34,244 bases of DNA from JAUMBM01 sp964441755 (GTDB lineage Bacteria > Bacteroidota > Bacteroidia > Chitinophagales > Saprospiraceae), in the NCBI GenBank assembly GCA_964441755.1, contig CAYTVG010000029.1, positions 1 through 34,244 of the forward strand, read 5' to 3'. Under the pieces are notes generated by a model. It searched no databases. It saw only the letters and a program-made list of their open reading frames with translations, and was not told where the DNA came from. Position 1 is the first letter of the stretch; every line of letters begins with the position of its first letter. The position numbers and the translations under genes were made by a program. Positions 32,701 through 34,244 of this stretch are shown piece after piece.

Positions 32701-34244
32701 CTGAACGCTTATCTGGTAGTTGCGAATTTCAGCACCCGGAGGTATGTTGATGGTCGGGGAAACAGCATTGTTGCCGGGACTAAAAGTGAGCCCTGCCGGA
32801 GATGCAGACCAGTTAAAGGAAAGGCCGTCCCCGCTGCTCTGGTTGTTGACGGTTACCGTCTGCCCGAGGCAGACGGTATCGCGGTCAGTGGTGATATTAA
32901 CTACCGGCCCCTGCAGGATGCTGAAAGTAGTACAAGCCTGGTCTTGTCCGCAGGCATTGAAAGCGGTGACGCATACCTGAAAATCCTGACCTGTGGTGTT
33001 GAGTATTACCTGCCCCGGCACAAGAGAAGTCGATGTTGCAGGAATACTGCCCGGGGGGAAAGTCCAGCGCACAGAGTCAATAAAATCGACAGGTATACCC
33101 CATTCTGCGACCGGGTTAAAAGTCGCCGACTCACAAAAATCCGGGATAGTGTCCAGGGAAACAACCGGCGGCCTTGAGACGCGCAGGGTGGTATCCCAGG
33201 TTACACCATCACATACGGGGTTGGTTATCTGAACGCTGATCTGGTAGTTGCCAATTTCAGCACCTGGCGGTATGTTGATGGTCGGGGAAACAGCATTGTT
33301 GGCGGGAGAGAAAGTAAGCCCTGCCGGAGATGCAGACCAGTTAAAGGAAAGGCCGTCCCCGCTGCTCTGGTTGTTGACGGTTACCGTCTGCCCGAGGCAG
33401 ACGGTATCGCGGTCAGTGGTGATATTAACTACCGGCCCCTGCAGGATGCTGAAAGTAGTACAATCCTGACTTTGTCCGCAGGCGTTGAAAGCAGTAACAC
33501 AGACTTCAAAATCCTGGCCTGTGGTGTTGAGTATTACCTGCCCCGGCACAAGAGAAGTCGAGGTTGCCGGAATACTGCCCGGAGGAAAAATCCAGCGCAC
33601 GGAGTCAATAAAATCGACAGATATACCCCATTCTGCGACCGGGTTAAAAGTTGCTGACTCACAAAAATCCGGGATAGAGTCCAGCGAGACAACCGGTGGC
33701 CTTGAGACGCGCAGGGTAGTATCCCAGGTTACACCATCACAGACAGGGTTGGTTATCTGAACGCTGATCTGGTAGTTGCGAATTTCAGCACCCGGAGGTA
33801 TGTTGATGGTCGGGGAAACAGCATTGTTGGCGGGAGAGAAAGTAAGCCCTGCCGGAGATGCAGACCAGTTAAAGGAAAGGCCGTCCCCGCTGCTCTGGTT
33901 GTTGACGGTTACCGTCTGCCCGAGGCAGACGGTATCGCGGTCAGTGGTGATATTAACTACCGGCCCCTGCAGGATGCTGAAAGTAGTACAAGCCTGGTCT
34001 TGTCCGCAGGCATTGAAAGCGGTGACGCATACCTGAAAATCCTGACCTGTAGTGTTGAGTATTACCTGTCCCGGCATGAGAGAAGTCGATGTTGCAGGAA
34101 TACTGCCCGGGGGAAAAGTCCAGCGCACAGAGTCAATAAAATCGGTTGGTATACCCCAGCCTGCGACAGGGATAAAAGTTGCCGACGCGCAAAAATCCGG
34201 GATAGTGTCCAGGGAGACGACCGGTGGCCTTGAGACGCGCAGGG
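26716..34244 (-). CDS. Giant PKD-repeat surface protein, T9SS type B tail (5' end outside window)
   Basis: The frame is open to the right edge, so at least 2,508 residues are present and the start and signal peptide are missing. N- to C-terminal in the window: six near-identical 176-residue repeats (31,060 to the edge); three increasingly diverged copies (about 31,060-29,700); two GGxWxGPGI/G.FxPA modules (about 29,700-29,280); about ten PKD-type domains with YLWHFDDGNS or FMWDFGDGGMSE cores (about 29,270-27,060); then a gliding-motility/type B T9SS sorting domain (YIPNIFEPDDE... through FHIAVYARNGQLMWES, EFWNGTYQGKPVPAGVYIWRV). Each 176-residue unit has two Ig/PKD-like modules with paired cysteines (DFCES/CGQDQAC and DTVCLG/NPVCDG). 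It is probably a surface adhesin or gliding-related filament. Confidence 0.9.
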   Translation of the reverse strand, partial: LRVSRPPVVSLDTIPDFCASATFIPVAGWGIPTDFIDSVRWTFPPGSIPATSTSLMPGQVILNTTGQDFQVCVTAFNACGQDQACTTFSILQGPVVNITTDRDTVCLGQTVTVNNQSSGDGLSFNWSASPAGLTFSPANNAVSPTINIPPGAEIRNYQISVQITNPVCDGVTWDTTLRVSRPPVVSLDSIPDFCESATFNPVAEWGISVDFIDSVRWIFPPGSIPATSTSLVPGQVILNTTGQDFEVCVTAFNACGQSQDCTTFSILQGPVVNITTDRDTVCLGQTVTVNNQSSGDGLSFNWSASPAGLTFSPANNAVSPTINIPPGAEIGNYQISVQITNPVCDGVTWDTTLRVSRPPVVSLDTIPDFCESATFNPVAEWGIPVDFIDSVRWTFPPGSIPATSTSLVPGQVILNTTGQDFQVCVTAFNACGQDQACTTFSILQGPVVNITTDRDTVCLGQTVTVNNQSSGDGLSFNWSASPAGLTFSPGNNAVSPTINIPPGAEIRNYQISVQITNPVCDGVTWDTTLRVSRPPVVSLDTIPDFCESATFNPVAEWGIPVDFIDSVRWTFPPGSIPATSTSLVPGQVILNTTGQDFQVCVTAFNACGQDQACTTFSILQGPVVNITTDRDTVCLGQTVTVNNQSSGDGLSFNWSASPAGLTFSPGNNAVSPTINIPPGADIGNYQISVQITNPVCDSVTWDTTLRVSRPPVVSLDSIPDFCESATFNPVATWGIPTDFIDSVRWTFPPGSIPATSTSLVPGQVILNTTGQDFQVCVTAFNACGQDQACTTFSILQGPVVNITTDRDTVCLGQTVTVNNQSSGDGLSYNWSASPEGLTFSPANNAVSPTINIPPGADIGNYQISVQITNPVCDGVTWDTTLRVSRPPVVSLDSIPDFCESATFNPVATWGIPTDFIDSVRWTFPPGSIPATSTSLVPGQVILNTTGQDFQVCVTAFNACGQDQACTTFSILQGPVVNITTDRDTVCLGQTVTVNNQSSGDGLSFNWSASPAGLTFSPANNAVSPTINIPPGAEIRNYQISVQITNPVCEGVTWDTTLRVTRPPVVSLADIPDFCGSATFTPMATIDIDTTFVDSIRWTFPEGSIPASSTTLNPGQLTLNTTGQNFEVCVTAYNLCDSSRACRTFNILEAPQIDITVDRDTLCTGTSIMVDNNSTGTGLTFSWEVSPSAGVTIQQTNDRSPTIGFNGPTGDYTLTAEIGNEVCGFLYWEEDIHLTAAPGVSLAPIADFCASETISPLPDYTLLLSYMDSVRWTFAGANPSFSTAFYPENIAYGMPGSYDVCVTVYNRCDSAQACQTFRILEPLIAQASLSGNFSCSVPYQVTATNQSAGDDQSYNWSIESIGGSNPGSVAFNATAASPAFTFTESGSYVVKLTLFNASGVCPPAYWTDTVKILLPPTVTLPDYDRFCETVCLSPPADYSTGTAAVDSVAWNFPGGSIEFSNDFAPDSICYQGPGSFTYNLEVFNICGMAEASDEFIIDTIPLMDLGPTDTFCLSEGVMSLYSATPPGGLWSGPGIIPPGNGLFDPAAITVTGPLTTVNVTYTYENGICVVNEQKEVLVIDMSFVEGGADVNICISADSVQLTGGMPGGGWYEGPGIIDPSGIFSPAGLNTSGSYTITYYYQLPFTDCIGSDTFRVFVRPLPVPDFSVTDSLCINVAAIYENTTVGGDTYLWHFDDGNSYTQISPSHAFGSTGDHDVRLYATSLYGCVDSTLRTVYVSGPPEASFEKDTSQGCAVLPVTFTNTTIGYQFVRYVWNFGNQESSNQEQPPTVFYSQGLEDTLYYVQLLATNHCGNDLATDSVLVYPKPLARPFFSQIIGCTPLAISFNNLSRGLPDTYAWYIDGQLYSTDSIPPANIFRAEGVDNEYYDVLFIATNECGTDSVLQTITVLPDSIRPFFSIPVNFGCEPFTLFFNNTTAPDSNIIYNWFFGNGDTSTEEDPTYTFYATGDTATLYQVTLVADNGCSVNSMTVPITVYPIPPVSFDVSPVGCARDTVFFTNTSTDAAGFMWDFGDGGMSEMTNATHVFDLGGWYNVTLTGYGIGTGCPGTYTDSVFVRQIPTAAFDVDSTFGCPPHTAYFTNQSQGALYYRWYFGDGNQTVGASPGSHVYNQTGFYSITLTAIDEYACEHDTSFSFVQVYPTPSPDFSVSLDRPCGVPVTVCFEDTGIGAFAYSWNFGNGEMSTDTDPCTDYPVAGDYQIEMRVRNEFLCENLYTDTITIYEEPIADFAVDNDTGCAIEPLLLFNNSLFADDASWYFSDGYTSSDWVPERLLDTGTYSVMLVVGNPSGCTDTLIRDPLIRVYPSPVAAFEYEELADELPTTFAFTDTSSPDAITFGWNFDDGSSSTEQNPVHRFLSSFDKLVAHWVTNSYGCPDTAYLLIDLDTLGGLYIPNIFEPDDESEPEKNIFQPKGIGLREFHIAVYARNGQLMWESSSLTDEGMPDEFWNGTYQGKPVPAGVYIWRVHLARYFNGRYWKGMLDDRGNLSRSGFLYLVR
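31060..34244 (-). repeat. Tandem array of about six 528-bp repeats
   Basis: The period is exactly 528 bp (176 codons) with no indels across the visible units; landmarks recur at 31,136, 31,664, 32,192, 32,720, 33,248 and 33,776. Units differ at only a few codons, such as LDSI/LDTI, AEWGIPVDF/ATWGIPTDF, FSPANN/FSPGNN and AEIRNYQ/ADIGNYQ. These variants appear in shuffled combinations, as expected from gene conversion or unequal crossing-over. The array continues beyond the window. Assembly collapse or expansion is possible. Confidence 0.92.

Noticed and set aside
31136..34233. Regularly spaced plus-strand frames of 77-91 codons over the giant gene
   Set aside because: They recur every 528 bp as antisense shadows of the repeated minus-strand gene and resemble no known protein.

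Overview
This window comes from a Bacteroidota genome, most likely a Saprospiria/Lewinella-type environmental bacterium. The family-level guess is inference. The evidence is: type A and type B type IX secretion (T9SS) C-terminal sorting domains, a TonB-dependent receptor with a carboxypeptidase-regulatory-like N-terminal domain, a LytS/LytTR pair, a TPR-membrane-HTH regulator, and the Bacteroidota -7 promoter element TAnnTTTG. No rRNA, tRNA or CRISPR array was recognised.

Positions 1-11,500 are an AT-rich accessory region. It holds REP-like inverted repeats, a 123-bp MITE-like element, a truncated AbiEi-type antitoxin gene, a LytS-type kinase overlapping a LytTR regulator, and two genes for exported T9SS cargo (a PHB-depolymerase-like esterase and an unknown protein). 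Next come a decayed tyrosine recombinase and an insertion-sequence mosaic between perfect 51-bp inverted repeats (6370-9272). In that mosaic an IS4/IS1634-like transposase gene is broken by a second copy of the 123-bp element with a target duplication. Removing 131 bp restores one 493-residue frame. After the mosaic come the mobile mystery protein A/B pair (HTH protein plus Fic protein) behind three 19-bp repeats at exact 33-bp spacing, and a SecB-like orphan.

Positions 11,579-19,818 are a GC-rich metabolic locus built around a divergent promoter with a perfect 18-bp LacI-type operator. On the minus strand lie a TonB receptor, a GH63-type mannosylglycerate/glucosylglycerate hydrolase and a sodium:solute symporter. 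On the plus strand lie a LacI regulator and a type I glycerate kinase. The proposed route is uptake of a hexosyl-glycerate compatible solute through the outer membrane (TonB receptor) and inner membrane (symporter), hydrolysis to hexose and glycerate, then phosphorylation of glycerate to a glycolytic phosphoglycerate.

Positions 19,999-26,650 hold an APC-family transporter, a TPR-transmembrane-HTH regulator, three tandem ~75-bp structured repeats, a RibD/DHFR-like reductase, and a fragment of an AraC regulator cut by an apparently intact relative of the first IS4-like element.

From 26,716 to the right edge is the 3' part of a giant minus-strand gene (at least 2,500 residues here). It encodes a cell-surface/gliding-type protein with a T9SS type B terminus, many PKD-like domains and about six nearly identical 528-bp (176-residue) repeats. 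The 5' end lies outside the window.
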